DNA of 64,000 nt from Diploptera punctata (taxonomy: Eukaryota > Arthropoda > Insecta > Blattodea > Blaberidae): the NCBI GenBank assembly GCA_030220185.1, contig JASPKZ010008350.1, positions 1,460,501-1,524,500 on the forward strand, read 5' to 3'. This document shows positions 20,870 through 31,271 of this stretch, piece by piece; within the stretch, counting starts at the first letter, position 1, and each line of letters starts with the position of its first letter. Both the position numbers and the translations under genes were made by a program. The notes beneath the pieces were generated by a model, which saw only the letters and a list, made by a program, of their open reading frames with translations, was not told the origin of the DNA and made no database searches.

Positions 20870-21100
20870 CGGGAATGAGGAATGAAAGAGGAGTATGAAA
20901 ACTTTTTATAGCAAAGTTAGAGTGAAAGCGCCCAGTAAGTAGCCCTAGAATGAGGTGGGAAAATAATATTGCCATCTGAGGGAGGTAAATTATACATAGA
21001 ATGATTGGAAAATATCATTTCAGGATAGGGATGTATGGAGAGTTTATGTCCGCGCAGCCATGAAATCCCGGGTTCGAAAGGTCTAGCGAATGAGTATGTT
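20870..21100 (+). mobile_element. LINE family F, degraded 3' end
   Basis: AGAATGAGGTGGGAAAATAA, then GATTGGAAAATATCATTTCAGG, GGATGTATGGAGAGTTTATG and CCGCGCAGCCATGAA match the 3' coding end and terminus of the copy at 23785. Confidence 0.75.
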
Positions 21101-21900
21101 TTAGAATATACAGCAATGTTTTCCCAATTTTAAGGGAATTAAAAGTGCCAAATTTCGAAAATTCTGTTGACAATAAAAGTTTCCTAAGATCCCTAATAAT
21201 ATTTTTAATTAATCTAGTACAACTAATAGGCCCACTGCTACTTATCTTTCATATAGATTTACGAGCAGTGATAGGGAATGGGATGAGTTTGCGGCGTTAT
21301 TTTACCAATTTGAATAGATTAATTATCCTGATTGTAGGTTAATTAGAAAACATAAACCAATTTGAATTGGTTCATTTTAAAACATTATAGAGCCTAATAA
21401 TTGACTTAAAGACTAATAAATGACTGAAAGGATGCAAGGATTTGGATGAATTTAAAAACATAATACAATGAAAGACGAAAGGTAATATTATTAAATGTAG
21501 TAGGAGGTAATGGAAAGGTTTACACATTATCATTAGAGAAGTGTTAATTAGGAGAGCAGATTTCCATCAAATGAATGAGAGAGGGAATGATTTTGAATGT
21601 GGTTTTGTTTGCCACTAATGTAGTCTGGTCATGCTACATGCCCTAATGGACAATAATCTCCGCTCCCAACACTGTAAACACGTTCTTTCTAAACAAAACG
21701 GAAACGTCACATTTCCAAAACCATTGTCTCTGGTGATTCAGTTAGCGTCAAGTCAGCTGTACATGTCGCTACCAATGTATGTGGAGATGAAGGCTGCCCT
21801 TTTAGCAAATAGAAAAGGGGTCGTCAACTCACTCGCGACACATCTGGCGTTTTAGTACCAAACTTCAATAAATAGTTATAATAATCATATTTGTTATTCT
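21101..21900. other. unassigned stretch
   Basis: No recognised feature. Confidence 0.5.
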
Positions 21901-21906
21901 TAATAA

Positions 21907-22013
21907 GGGTCGGTTTCACCAACAAAGGTAACTGTATTACGCCAGTTTTCCCCGTGTATAATGCATAGCTTAAATTGTTTTAATACAGTTACCTCTGTTG
22001 GTGAAACCGACCC
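21907..22013. mobile_element. PIF/Harbinger-type MITE, 107 bp, TAA target duplication
   Basis: The ends GGGTCGGTTTCACCAACA.. and its reverse complement form 33-bp inverted repeats with one internal mismatch. TAA flanks both sides (21904-21906, 22014-22016). A 3-bp TAA/TTA duplication and GGG-type ends are typical of PIF/Harbinger elements. The 40-bp middle has no coding capacity. Confidence 0.92.
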
Positions 22014-22069
22014 TAAATGAGCTAAACAGTAAGCTACATCATCTTTATACTGAACCAGATATAATAATA

Positions 22070-22221
22070 GTTAAGTCTTGTAGACTGCGATGGGAAGACA
22101 CGTGGCACGAATGGAGAATAAAAGAGGGGAATGGAAGTTTCTTGTAGGAGAACCACAGGGAAAACGTCAAGTTAGTAGACCAAGAATGAGGTGGAATAGC
22201 ATTAACCATGATTTGAGAGCA
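22070..22221 (+). mobile_element. LINE family F, 3' part, left of a nested insertion
   Basis: TCTTGTAGACTGCGATGGG, then GACACGTGGCACGAATGG and AGACCAAGAATGAGGTGG match the GHVARM..PRMRW region. The copy resumes at 22426. Confidence 0.85.
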
Positions 22222-22425
22222 ATTAGAAGTAGAATCAATAGAATAAAAACTTAACAGGTATAAATTAAACTGGCTAGACCATGTAGAAAGAATGGAAAAT
22301 TCAAGAATCCCAAAAATGCTGATGGAATATAAACCCAAAGGACATCTCGATCAGGAAGACCTCTTAAAAGACTCCTAGATAGGGCCGAAACATGTCTATG
22401 AAGGTCTAATTCGTAATGGATGATG
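22222..22425 (+). mobile_element. LINE family G 3' end inserted in LINE F, 14-bp target duplication
   Basis: It encodes LDHVERMENSRIPKMLMEYK, PKGH and LLKDS-like remnants and ends in a (GAT)n tail. It is flanked by ATGATTTGAGAGCA (22208-22221) and ATGATTTGAGGGAA (22426-22439), which match at 12 of 14 positions. These are the two halves of one family-F target, so the insertion is by target-primed reverse transcription. Confidence 0.85.
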
Positions 22426-22552
22426 ATGATTTGAGGGAAGTAATTAAACAGGAGATGATAGGAAAACAATAGTTCAGGATAGGGATGTGTGAAGAGCTTA
22501 CGTCCGCGCAGCCATGAACCTATGGGTTCGATAGTGCCAATGAGTTAGATAA
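22426..22552 (+). mobile_element. LINE family F, 3' end, right of the nested insertion
   Basis: TTGAGGGAAGTAATTAAACA, then CAGGATAGGGATGTGTGAAG and CCGCGCAGCCATGAACCTAT continue the 22070 copy to its 3' terminus (GTGCCAATGAGTTAG). Confidence 0.85.
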
Positions 22553-22786
22553 TTACTCTTCATAAATAATCAGAAACTTAATATACCACACATGATTATT
22601 TAACTTCCAATTTCCACGCATCTACCATACCTTTCTTTACAGTTTCAGGATATTTTACTAAATTTAATTTTTTTTTGTTTATATCTAATTTTTTCCCCCT
22701 CAATCAGTGAACCACCTGTTTATTATTATCTTAGTGTGACATGTGAAACTCATCTCATCGTTAAACTTCCTTAATCTTAAAAACAT

Positions 22787-23120
22787 CATCATCATCATAG
22801 TACATTCACGAATTTAGGCCATTTGTTGACCTGTTTCGGCCTCAAGAGAAACACCATCCAGAAGTCTTTTGAGTGGACGTCCTGGTATTCTTCTTCCTGC
22901 AGGTTGATATCTTAACATTAGTTTGGGTATTCTGTGATCTTCCATTCGATGAACATGTTGTACCCATCTTGACTTATAATCAGAAATTTTGTTTTCTAAA
23001 GATTCCATGTGTAATTCTTCTAAGATGTGTTCATTTTTTTTGTGATCTAGTAGTGTGTATCCTGCAGTCCTCCGAAGATATCTCATTTCAGCAGATCTAA
23101 GTCTCTGTATATCCTTAATC
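22787..23120 (-). pseudogene. LINE family G, C-terminal ORF and GAT tail, copy 1
   Basis: The minus-strand frame (22814-23086) reads MRYLRRTAGYTLLDHKKNEH, then ILEELHMESLENKISDYKSR, WVQHVHRMEDHRIPKLMLRY and QPAGRRIPGRPLKRL. It is the post-catalytic tail of an RTE/L2-like reverse-transcriptase ORF (R.W..H..RM..R.P..L..Y.P.GRR..GRP). The 3' terminus ends in a short (ATG)n tail at 22787-22799. The copy at 36399-36691 is almost identical. The catalytic domain is absent, so the copy is 5'-truncated and dead. Confidence 0.82.
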
Positions 23121-23214
23121 TATATCTAAAAAACATAGCCAGAATAACATAGGCTCAACTCTGGAAACGCATACTATTATAACATTATAGGACACTTGTC
23201 ATCCCAACTCCTTA

Positions 23215-23530
23215 AAAAAGTGGAAATAAAAATGAAAAAAGTGATTTATTTTCCAGTTATAACATATAGATGCGAAACATAGTCTCTTCTTTTTAAAAAG
23301 GAGAAAATATTACTAGTATTTGAGAATAAAGTGCTTAGGAAAAATTATGGAGGATAGAGAGATGAACAGGCAGGTGAATAGAGAACACTACATAACAATG
23401 AATTACATAATCTTTATGGGAAATTAAATGTAATATGCCTAAGACAGTTATACCTTCTAGAAAGGTATGGAAGGACATGTGGCGCGAATTGGGAATGAAA
23501 GAGGGACATGGAAACCTCTTGTAAGTAAAC
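23215..23530 (+). mobile_element. LINE family F, old degraded copy
   Basis: TATTTGAGAATAAAGTGCTTAG, AACAATGAATTACATAATC, GGACATGTGGCGCGAATTG and AACCTCTTGTAAGTAA follow the ENKVLRNI..NNELHG..GHVARM..KLLV order of family F with many changes. Confidence 0.65.
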
Positions 23531-23776
23531 TAAATATCGTAGATCTCTAAGCAATAAGAAGAGCGTTCTGGTACAAAGTGAGATTTTTAGTTCAAGTTCA
23601 GGCAATCATGTTAAAGCCTGCTCCTCTATAGGAAGAAATATATTAATCTGCGATTGCATTAATTATAATTTTGATGAAGCAAACAATTAATAAATTTCGA
23701 TGGCCCAGTAAATGGTGTAGAATTTAGTTGAAAATAATTTATTTTTATTTATTCAACAGATTTGAAATGAATAGTT

Positions 23777-24094
23777 TTGATATTAAATAACATAAACAGT
23801 GAAGTACATGGCTTTTATAAGAAGCCAGGTATAAGAAGAACAGTTAAGTCTCGTAGACTGCGATGGACAGGACATGTGGCACGAATGAGGAATGAAAGAC
23901 GTGCATGGAAGCTTCTTGTAGGAAAACCAGAGGGAAAATGCCGAGTTGGTGGACCAAGAATGAGGTGGGAGAATAACATTAACTATGATTTGAGGGAAGT
24001 AGATTATACAGGGAATGATTGGAAAACTTTAGCTCAGGATTGGGATGTATGCAGAGTTTATGTCCGCGCGGCCATGAACCTACATGTTCGATAG
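23777..24094 (+). pseudogene. RTE-like LINE ORF C-terminus (family F), with 3' end
   Basis: The frame reads NINSEVHGFYKKPGIRRTVK, then SRRLRWTGHVARMRNERRAW, KLLVGKPEGKCRVGGPRMRW and ENNINYDLREVDYTGNDWKT, ending RAAMNLHVR at a stop at 24092-24094. It is the intact last 100 residues of the family-F ORF. The RT core is missing. The 3' terminus follows within 25 bases (GTGCCAGTGAG then (TTAG)n repeats to 24116). This tetranucleotide tail is also seen inverted at 4841 and 41794. It is 5'-truncated, not functional, and one of the better-preserved copies. Confidence 0.85.
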
Positions 24095-24119
24095 TGCCAG
24101 TGAGTTAGTTAGTTAGTCC

Positions 24120-24480
24120 AATATTTGTTGAAGATTCTAATAGTTCTTTATTTAGACCGGGAGGGTAGACTGCCCTGAGCAAACTGAAATATCTATTGCA
24201 CTATCCCGTATTATGGAGATGGGTGGAATGAAAGCGTGTTCTATGTTCTTATGTAAGTTGTAGGTCGTCTAGGTCCGACACATCAGGAAAAGCTGCAAGG
24301 AAGGACTACAACCCCGCCATTGACTCCTCCTGCCTTTTTTTTTTATTGTGCAGACTCGGAGTTATGAGACAGCAACTTGTAGGTTATCCCATTAGATCCC
24401 CGCAACCATATTTTTCAACACCTGTGGATTTGCAACCAAAATATTCTTTCTCTAACATGAGATGGAATGAAGGGTGATAT
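24120..24480. other. unassigned stretch
   Basis: GC is somewhat above the surroundings, with no recognised frame or repeat. Confidence 0.4.
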
Positions 24481-24660
24481 ACAAATGAGTGAATGAGAAA
24501 TGAAACGACATGAAGAGGAGGGAAGACGGACTGAAGTTGGTTGGATGGAAGTCGGGAGATAAAAAAAAAAAAAACATCAATACCCCTCCGGAACTACCGG
24601 GATTCCAACCTAGGACACCACCCCCCGGCCGGGACAGCCGCGCGTATACTAAAACGGTTT
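24480..24660 (-). mobile_element. tRNA-derived SINE-like unit, family K, copy 1
   Basis: The right end on the minus strand has a B-box-like CCTAGGTTGGAATCCCGG, followed by a body rich in TTTCATTC and CATTCCA motifs. The body resembles the unit at 26757-27012. Family linkage is tentative. Confidence 0.45.
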
Positions 24661-25559
24661 AAGTTCCTAGTAAGATTTAAATGATCCTCCCTGAAAAAAA
24701 TTAATTTACTTGGGAAAATCCTAGGAATTTCAAGAATCATCTTAATTGTATTATCATTAATAAAAATAAGAATTTTGTTCTTTTTTGTAGGCATATATTA
24801 ATTATTTTTATATTTAACAAATTCAAATGTGAGGGCTAAAAACGATCAGAGTCGCATTCTGATAATTTTTCAGTATTAAACTTTTAAGACAGTTAATTTG
24901 CAAATTAATCTTACACGAATGGTAAAAATTAATGATCAAACGCAATACAAAATCCAACTCGTTTTATTACAGATAAAGTGAAGGCAACTGATTTTTAAAA
25001 TTACAAATAACACTACAAAATATTTTTTTTAAATAGTCTCTGATCGTTTTAACCGTCGACCTTCAATTAAGAACAGTTAAAGTGCATATATAATATTTAA
25101 ATATCAGTAGAACGATTAGCCTTTGTGCCCTATAAGTTATTTTAATTAACATCTAGTAAGATAGTTTGTTTAATGTTTGACATAGTTTGTTTTAGTTGAG
25201 GACGACTGATAAATCAGGTACGAATTTAAAAATTTTAATACTGAAGATATTTTAGTTTTGTTTTAACTTCTCACTTTTTTCTTTTTAAATTCGACAGAGC
25301 AGAAATGCCTACCGATTGCAGTGACAAAGCGACCATAGAATGAAGCACATCCGTTTTGCGTGAAGGAATTAAACACTATTCAAATTGTGTGACATTCAAA
25401 AGTCACGCTTGTCTACATCTTTGTCACGAAGGATCTGTAAAGAATTAACTCTGTACTGAAGTTTCTAAAAACTGATTAAAGGTTGGAATTAAATCTGGCC
25501 TCTAAATAAAAAGAGTTACTTACATGCCTACAGTAATTTAAAAAAAAATTATTATTATC
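24661..25559. other. unassigned AT-rich stretch
   Basis: Nothing was recognised. Confidence 0.5.
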
Positions 25560-26410
25560 ATTTTTTTAATTGCGGATGAGCCCATGTAGGACTACGCAAA
25601 GTACTTAGAGGCGTTTCCTTTGAGCCCAAATTTCTTTCATTCTTTTGCCGATCCGATTGAGGGTCTTTCCATTTTTTCAGCGGTTGCCCTTTTACCAGCC
25701 GGCTGCTGGCCCTTCACATCCACAGATGTAGATGATCAACAGCCAGTGTAGGGGTGACATGTGGTTAGCATGTCGAGTCCCCCAGCCGTTATAACTGGTT
25801 CCTCAACCTGGAGCCGCTACTTATTGTAGCTACCCAATTGCCTCACGATGCTGGGTGGGCACCGGTCCCATACTGGCCGAAATACCATGAGAAAATTTCT
25901 TCCCTCATGGAGACTCGAACCAGCGCAAGTCCCGTAGCTCTACGCCAAGGCTTCCTACCTTAACCGCTCGGCTATGGCGCGGGACTCATTCTTTTGCTAT
26001 GAGCTTGTTTTGTATCATCTGTCCAAGTTCCAGTTTTTTTCTTCGGTTTGTCCTCTTGGTCAACTTGCCACTTATTCACCTTAATTCTAAATATATCTCT
26101 GTTTGGGATATCTTCTTTAGTAATTCCTGCCAGTTTTAAGTCCTTTTTGACTTCATAGTGTCCACTGGAGCTTTACTTCTGTTTTCGTAGAATTCCATTA
26201 TCTGCTTTGTAAGCCTATTTGAGTTCATTCGTTTAATATGGCCGTAACATTTTAACCTTCGTTTTCTAATATCAGTATGAATGTCTGTATATGTTTTTAT
26301 TTCCTTTTTACTTCTGAGTCTAAATGTTTCATCTATGACTTATGGACCTAAATCTTTTCTTATAATTTTGCATTCTTTTTTCACTATATTTTCGATATAT
26401 TTTTTCTGTT
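25560..26410 (-). pseudogene. RTE-like LINE C-terminal region, split by a SINE
   Basis: With the SINE at 25649-25985 removed, the minus strand reads through VKRK..IQTFI, then DIRKRRLKCYGHIKRMNSNR, LTKQIMEFYENRSKAPVD, TEIYLELR, TGTWTDDTKQ and HSKRMKEIWAQRKRL with a stop near 25605. The pattern KCYGHIKRMN.NRLTKQI..F is typical of the tail of RTE-like reverse-transcriptase ORFs. Several frame changes and stops occur and the catalytic domain is absent. The left neighbour of the frame is an (ATT)n array at 26410. It is an old, dead copy that was the target of a later SINE insertion. Confidence 0.7.
25649..25985 (-). mobile_element. tRNA-derived SINE, family A, subfamily 2, with 12-bp target duplication
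   Basis: Minus-strand full-length copy with the same alternative tail as 9904-10245 (CCGATTGAGGGTCTTTCC on the plus strand) and a complete tRNA-like head (GCGCCATAGCCGAGCGG on the minus strand). The direct repeat TCATTCTTTTGC at 25637-25648 and 25986-25997 is a perfect target duplication in the LINE. Confidence 0.93.
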
Positions 26411-26419
26411 CATTATTAC

Positions 26420-26489
<70 letters not shown>

Positions 26490-26490
26490 G
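26410..26490. repeat. (ATT)n microsatellite
   Basis: About 26 units. The leucine-rich frame through it is an artefact. Confidence 0.95.
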
Positions 26491-26756
26491 TTATCTCTCT
26501 TTTCCATAGTTTAAATTCTCCCTTTATAGTTACTTATACTTGCCCTACCCCTTCCGGGCTTTATAGGAGTATGACCTTTGAGGAGAGCATTTAACTCTGA
26601 ATCACACATATAAGTTACTTCTTTGACCACGTAAGGAATTGAGAGCCTTCTCGGATGAGTGATCAACTCAATATCGGGCCCATATCCAACACAACAAGAA
26701 CATTTAAAACAAGACTCACCATTCACTCATAGATTTATATTAAAAAAACTCCCCGT

Positions 26757-27012
26757 CGAGGGATGAGATGCGATGAACCCCGTTACTTTGCAGGTCTGTG
26801 AATGAAATGAAACGGAATGAATGAGGTAAGTGTAGAGAAATGGTGGAATGAAATTTGTGGCTAGAGAAAATGGGAGAAACCTGGAGAAAAACTTGCCCTG
26901 CCTCCATTTCGTCCACCACGAAACCCATAGGAAGTGATCCAGACACGAACTTGAGACCCAGCGGCCAGAGGCAAGCGTCTAAACGCGCGCTTGCGCCATG
27001 GAGCCCTCTAGA
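26757..27012 (-). mobile_element. tRNA-derived SINE-like unit, family K, copy 2
   Basis: The minus-strand head GGGCTCCATGGCGCAAGCG and B-box-like CAAGTTCGTGTCTGG are followed by TTTCGTGGTGGACGAAATGG and a body with repeated CATTCATTCC motifs. It is flanked by GTCGAGGG and CCCTCTAGAC edges. There is no coding evidence. Confidence 0.5.
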
Positions 27013-27039
27013 CAAAGTAAACAACACATATGATGTGAG

Positions 27040-27190
27040 TGAAATATATACATATTTTGAAATAACTATATTTAAATAATGATTTGTGAGTAAACAACTT
27101 AATTTTACTCGTTAAATAGTCCTAACAAATGCCACACTTGATTTCCAAATTCTTTAGAAAATTCACTCGTGGCATTATTTATGACAAATT
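27040..27190 (+). repeat. repeat family E, 3' fragment with shortened hairpin
   Basis: It starts at ATTTTGAAATAACTATATTTAA and runs to GGCATTATTTATGAC. The central part of the terminal hairpin (the CACTTCGTGAG core and one arm segment) is missing. Confidence 0.8.
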
Positions 27191-28060
27191 ATCTATCAGG
27201 TACTTATTTTAATTTCACTCCATGAGTTACTTCAGATTAATGATAATGTTCCTCATTCTTAATAATCGATCAAAATCTGATGGAGCTTGAAGTGTGCATA
27301 GTTCCTTGTTTCCAAATACTGAATTTGAATTCCTCTACCATCTGTGCTGATTTGGCACTCGCAACATACTATATATGTGTGTAAATTGTTATTTTGTATG
27401 GACTGCAACAATGGTGGCAGAAATGTCTCTGCTCAGCTGTGAAATGCACAAAACCCCTAAACATTCAAATTTGTGATACGAGTCGATTCTCTCATAAACG
27501 ACTGAAATTTGTTACCCCTGTGAACTGATAATGAACTGTCGGACCGTGGAAGAACGCTGGACGTAATGAAATAGTAGGCGTGGCACATTATCGTATGGAG
27601 TGGAGTCCAGTAATGGACATTGCACGAAGAGAATAAGCTCTCATTGTGTCTGAGGGGGGCTCCATTCATGATGCATGTGGATTGCATCGAAAACTAACAC
27701 AATACAGCTAAAACCTCACCCTCTTCTTCCTATTCAAACTGATGCTTACATCTGGATGATTGAAAATATGTGCATTTTGTAACTAAAATATAAACAGTTG
27801 ATATATTAAAAACTAACATCCCTTTCAAATGCAGGTAAAAGGGGGATGGATCATGTGTTTCTGTTTTATCATTGCAAAATGAATGTGGCAAAGGAATATT
27901 TTAAATACAATACAGTATTTCCTAATTAAACAAAATCCATAGATTTGACATTAAATATTCGAAAGCTTTGTCATGCCATCAGTATTTCAAATAATAATAA
28001 AATGTAGGAAATAAAAACGTCACATTTGTGATATGAAATAAATATTTTCTGTGTTATGTA
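27191..28060. other. unassigned stretch
   Basis: No recognised feature. Confidence 0.5.
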
Positions 28061-28140
28061 CATCTGATGTTTTCATTAATGTAATTCAATGACGTGTTTA
28101 CCTTTAGGATGCTTTACTGTTTGGAGAGAGAAAGAGAGAA

Positions 28141-28246
<106 letters not shown>

Positions 28247-28559
28247 TTGATGAAGAACAACTGAACTGGTTGCATTAGCTAATGTATTTGATTTCAAAGT
28301 AAAACTTAATACATGATACAGCATTCAGCTCTACATTTGTATTCGAAGCATTGATGTTTGGTTGCATTCCATTTCCTGGAATGTTATATCATTCATCTGT
28401 ACATCTGTCTATGGCTTTTATATGTATATATTTTTTTTTCATTCTTTTTATCTTTCCTATTTTTAAGGAATTTTGCACCCTCTCATTCCATAGAGACTTA
28501 CAAGCCAAAAAATTGATATGATCAGGAACTCTGAAGCACACATTAGACACATATACAGT

Positions 28560-28752
28560 GGCATGCCGCCTTGGATCTGTGGTTTAAAGTATACCAGAGT
28601 CATCGCCGAAAACAGCACAGAACAGCGCAAACAAAGAAAACACCCAAATCAAAGATGAAATTTAAAACTCCCTACCCCATCGGGAATAGAATCTAGGATC
28701 GTCAGAGTAGAAGGTATGGACTCTATCGATCGTGCTATGGCGACGGCCTCAT
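28560..28752 (-). mobile_element. SINE family C (tRNA-Gly-like head), copy 3
   Basis: On the minus strand: GGCCGTCGCCATAGCACG, ATAGAGTCCATACCTTCTAC, GACGATCCTAGATTCTATTCC. This is a mutated version of the head at 12717, followed by a TTTAAATTTCATCTTTG body. Confidence 0.7.
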
Positions 28753-28754
28753 TA

Positions 28755-29510
28755 AATATAATGTTAAAAGTATTTATTTGGTATATTATACAGTTTATAA
28801 GGTCGCACCAGAACCTCCTATCTCGTACATCCCACAACTCAGAACCTTCCATCAGTCTAATTCCTATAGGGGCCTATTGTATGTACTTGCCAGACTCTGA
28901 ACTCCTTACCACATGATATTAGGAAATGCCGGAAATTATATTCCTTTAAAAAAATTCGATATCAGTAATTGGTGAAAGTATTCTCCGGGAAAAGGCTCAG
29001 AAAACTGAAATAAAGAAAAATGCTTCTGAGATAATAAAAATAATTATTGCTCAACGGTAACAAGTCTTTCAGCGGATTGATTGATGGTTTCTAATTTTTA
29101 CTTCTCAAATGATATTAACTTCATTAATTTTAATTTTAGTTTAATTTCTTTAAGTATTTACACATAGAATAATATGACCTATTTATTTTATGTTATCATT
29201 GTGAATTTTTCCGAACTTAATATTTTTTACTGATTGAGTTAAAGAAAAGGGCTTATAGCTTTAATTCTGTCAGTTTAAATAAATAAATAAATAATACTAA
29301 TAATAATAATTATTATTATTATTGTTATTATTATTATTATTATTATTATGCCTATACAGTGTGAATTCGAACTCTGCGGACAAACGTACAGGGATGTTTT
29401 CCAAATATTTTGATATAAGGAACCCATAGCTTATTTTCCGTATAATTTGTTTATTTATTTATTTTCGTTTTGATCTCATCTGTTTACTCGAAATTTTAAA
29501 TGGTTTCAAC
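28755..29510. other. unassigned AT-rich stretch with (ATT)n
   Basis: It holds a short interrupted ATT microsatellite at 29303-29350 and nothing else recognised. Confidence 0.5.
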
Positions 29511-29514
29511 TTGA

Positions 29515-29815
29515 TGGACCGTGAGCACATTTTGCAGTGAATGTTGATGAACATTTCGGGCAAAAATGGATTGGTATTGGTGGTCCTGTTCCATGATCAG
29601 GCTAAGTTACCAGCTCTGACACTCGTGGACTTTTCTTCTCGGGTCACGGAAGAGCCTGGTATGCGTGACTCCTGCGAATCGTTTATGGACTTGGTTACTA
29701 AGGAACGTAGCAGCCGCTCACGATCTTAGCCAATATCCTGGGATGCTAAATCGTAGGGTCCATGAAGGGTTGCTGTGAAGTTTGTCGTGATCATGGTAGT
29801 TGATATTTTGAACTA
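29515..29815 (+). pseudogene. Tc1/mariner transposase relic, C-terminal half
   Basis: Read across frames, the plus strand gives NVDEHFGQKWIGIGGPVP, then a stop, LTLVDFSSRV- or RGLFFLG-type remnants of the SPDLTPLDFFLWG box, LRNVAAAHDLSQYPGMLNRR and finally YFELLL. This order (W.IGRGGP..WP.RSPDL..LDFFLWG...PGMLNRV...GGHFEHLL) is that of mariner-type transposases with the DDE/D nuclease. Three or more frameshifts and stops are present. No inverted ends were found, so the element limits are unknown. It is more decayed than the copy at 4122. Confidence 0.65.
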
Positions 29816-30210
29816 TTACTTTAAATAGTGTAACACCATAATTCGGAAACAATTCCGAAAATATGTTTGATTGTTTTTTAATATTTGGACTTCATCCAAA
29901 CCCCAATGAAGGTCTAAATTCATCCGATATTCCATACCCATAATTTATTTTTTTATTTTGAGTTATGAGTAGATTTTCGATTTTAGGTTTTTTTCTCTAC
30001 TCTTTTCCTAAAGAAATAAATAAAAAATAATAAATATACAATTTTCATGGAAATTTATGTTTTTTGAAGAGTTTATTCGTGCTCAGAAAGTATATTTTAC
30101 CCACTGGTTCCATTTTACAACTTTAATTTAAAATCGCCATTTTAAATTATGTATGTATATATATATAGATATTATAAATATATTTTTGACATTTGGCAAT
30201 GAAGGCAAAA
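29816..30210. other. unassigned AT-rich stretch
   Basis: Nothing was recognised. Confidence 0.5.
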
Positions 30211-30215
30211 GTTAC

Positions 30216-30250
<35 letters not shown>
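30216..30250. repeat. (TA)n microsatellite
   Basis: First of three TA arrays between 30216 and 30462. Confidence 0.95.
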
Positions 30251-30253
<3 letters not shown>

Positions 30254-30267
30254 GGCCATGTATTATA

Positions 30268-30320
30268 TACGGAACAGGCAACTAATGCCTAATCCAGGAA
30301 GTGCAGAAGAAGAGAAGATA
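30268..30320 (+). mobile_element. LINE family H, 3'-terminal fragment
   Basis: ACGGAACAGGCAACTAATGC then CTAATCCAGGAAGTGCAGAAG is the 3' hairpin and AAG tail seen at 56812-56870. Confidence 0.8.
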
Positions 30321-30333
30321 TAGTATAGGCCTA

Positions 30334-30416
30334 TATATATATATATATATATATATAGCCTATATATGAGTGTGGGTAGAAAGCAACGGGAAGCTACCAC
30401 ACCTATAATTCCCTAG

Positions 30417-30462
<46 letters not shown>
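30334..30462. repeat. two (TA)n arrays around a SINE-B fragment
   Basis: TA arrays at 30334-30357 and 30418-30462 flank a 48-bp piece of SINE B on the plus strand (GAAAGCAACGGGAAGCTACC, 30370-30417). Confidence 0.85.
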
Positions 30463-30466
<4 letters not shown>

Positions 30467-30468
<2 letters not shown>

Positions 30469-30784
30469 CCATAGTAATTCTGCCCGAGGGCAGGTCTTTC
30501 ACAGCAATCATAGCATTTCCATGCTATGCTTGCAGCTTTACTAGGGAATTGTAGGTGTGGTAGCTTCCCGTTGCTTTCCACACCGGTGAAGGATGATGAT
30601 GATGATGATGATGGCCATATGATTTCGGGGACCGTTTGGGCCTTAAAGTTTTCCTGACATTTGTCTTACAGGTGAGGGAAAACCCCGATAAAAACTTCAC
30701 CCAGAAAAACTGCCCCGACCGGGGATCGAACCCGGGCCCGCTGCGTGACAAGGCAACACGCTACATCGAGACCACAGCGGTGGA
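30467..30784 (-). mobile_element. tRNA-derived SINE, family B, near full-length copy 3
   Basis: The minus-strand head reads TCCACCGCTGTGGTCTCGATG, then GGGCCCGGGTTCGATCCCCG (B-box). The body has GGCCCAAACGGTCCCCGAA, a (CAT)n run, GAAAGCAACGGGAAGC and the complete 3' end GTGAAAGACCTGCCCTCGGG then CAGAATTACTATGGATG. It lies between TA arrays. Confidence 0.92.
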
Positions 30785-30910
30785 CTATATATATATAATA
30801 ATCCAAGTTCAGCGTTGCCACGACTCAGAAAACATTCGAAATTTTATTAATGCAAAGAAAAAATGTAAAACCCTGACAATAATTTTATTTTTTGTCAATT
30901 AATGGATTTA

Positions 30911-31256
30911 AAAAAACTCCTGGAGCAACAGGCCTAGAAGGCCCTTAGCCTATCAGCCGGCTGCTGCCCTCACATCCACATGTGTCAATCACAGAGGTGG
31001 ATGATCATCCAGCCAGTGTAGGGGTGACATGTGGTCAGCATGTCCGAGCCCCCCAGCCGTTATAGCTGGTTTTCTCAACCTGGAGCCGCTATATATTGTA
31101 GCTACCCAAATGCCTCGCGATGCTGGACGGGCACAGGTCCCATACTGGCCGAAATACCATGAGAAAATTTCTTCCCCCATGGAGACTCGAACTAGTGCAA
31201 GTCCCGTTGCTGTGCGCCAAGGCTTCCAGTCTTAATCACTCGGCTACGGCGCGGGA
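30911..31256 (-). mobile_element. tRNA-derived SINE, family A, subfamily 1, with 15-bp target duplication
   Basis: Full-length minus-strand copy. The head carries GCGCCGTAGCCGAGTGATT and the 3' end ..AGGCCTGTTGCTCC. The perfect direct repeat CAATTAATGGATTTA at 30896-30910 and 31257-31271 shows a clean retrotransposition. Confidence 0.95.
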
Positions 31257-31271
31257 CAATTAATGGATTTA

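Noticed and set aside
26281..26514. Leucine-rich membrane-like frame
   Set aside because: The leucine run is an (ATT)n microsatellite, and the upstream part lies on the opposite strand to a LINE relic.
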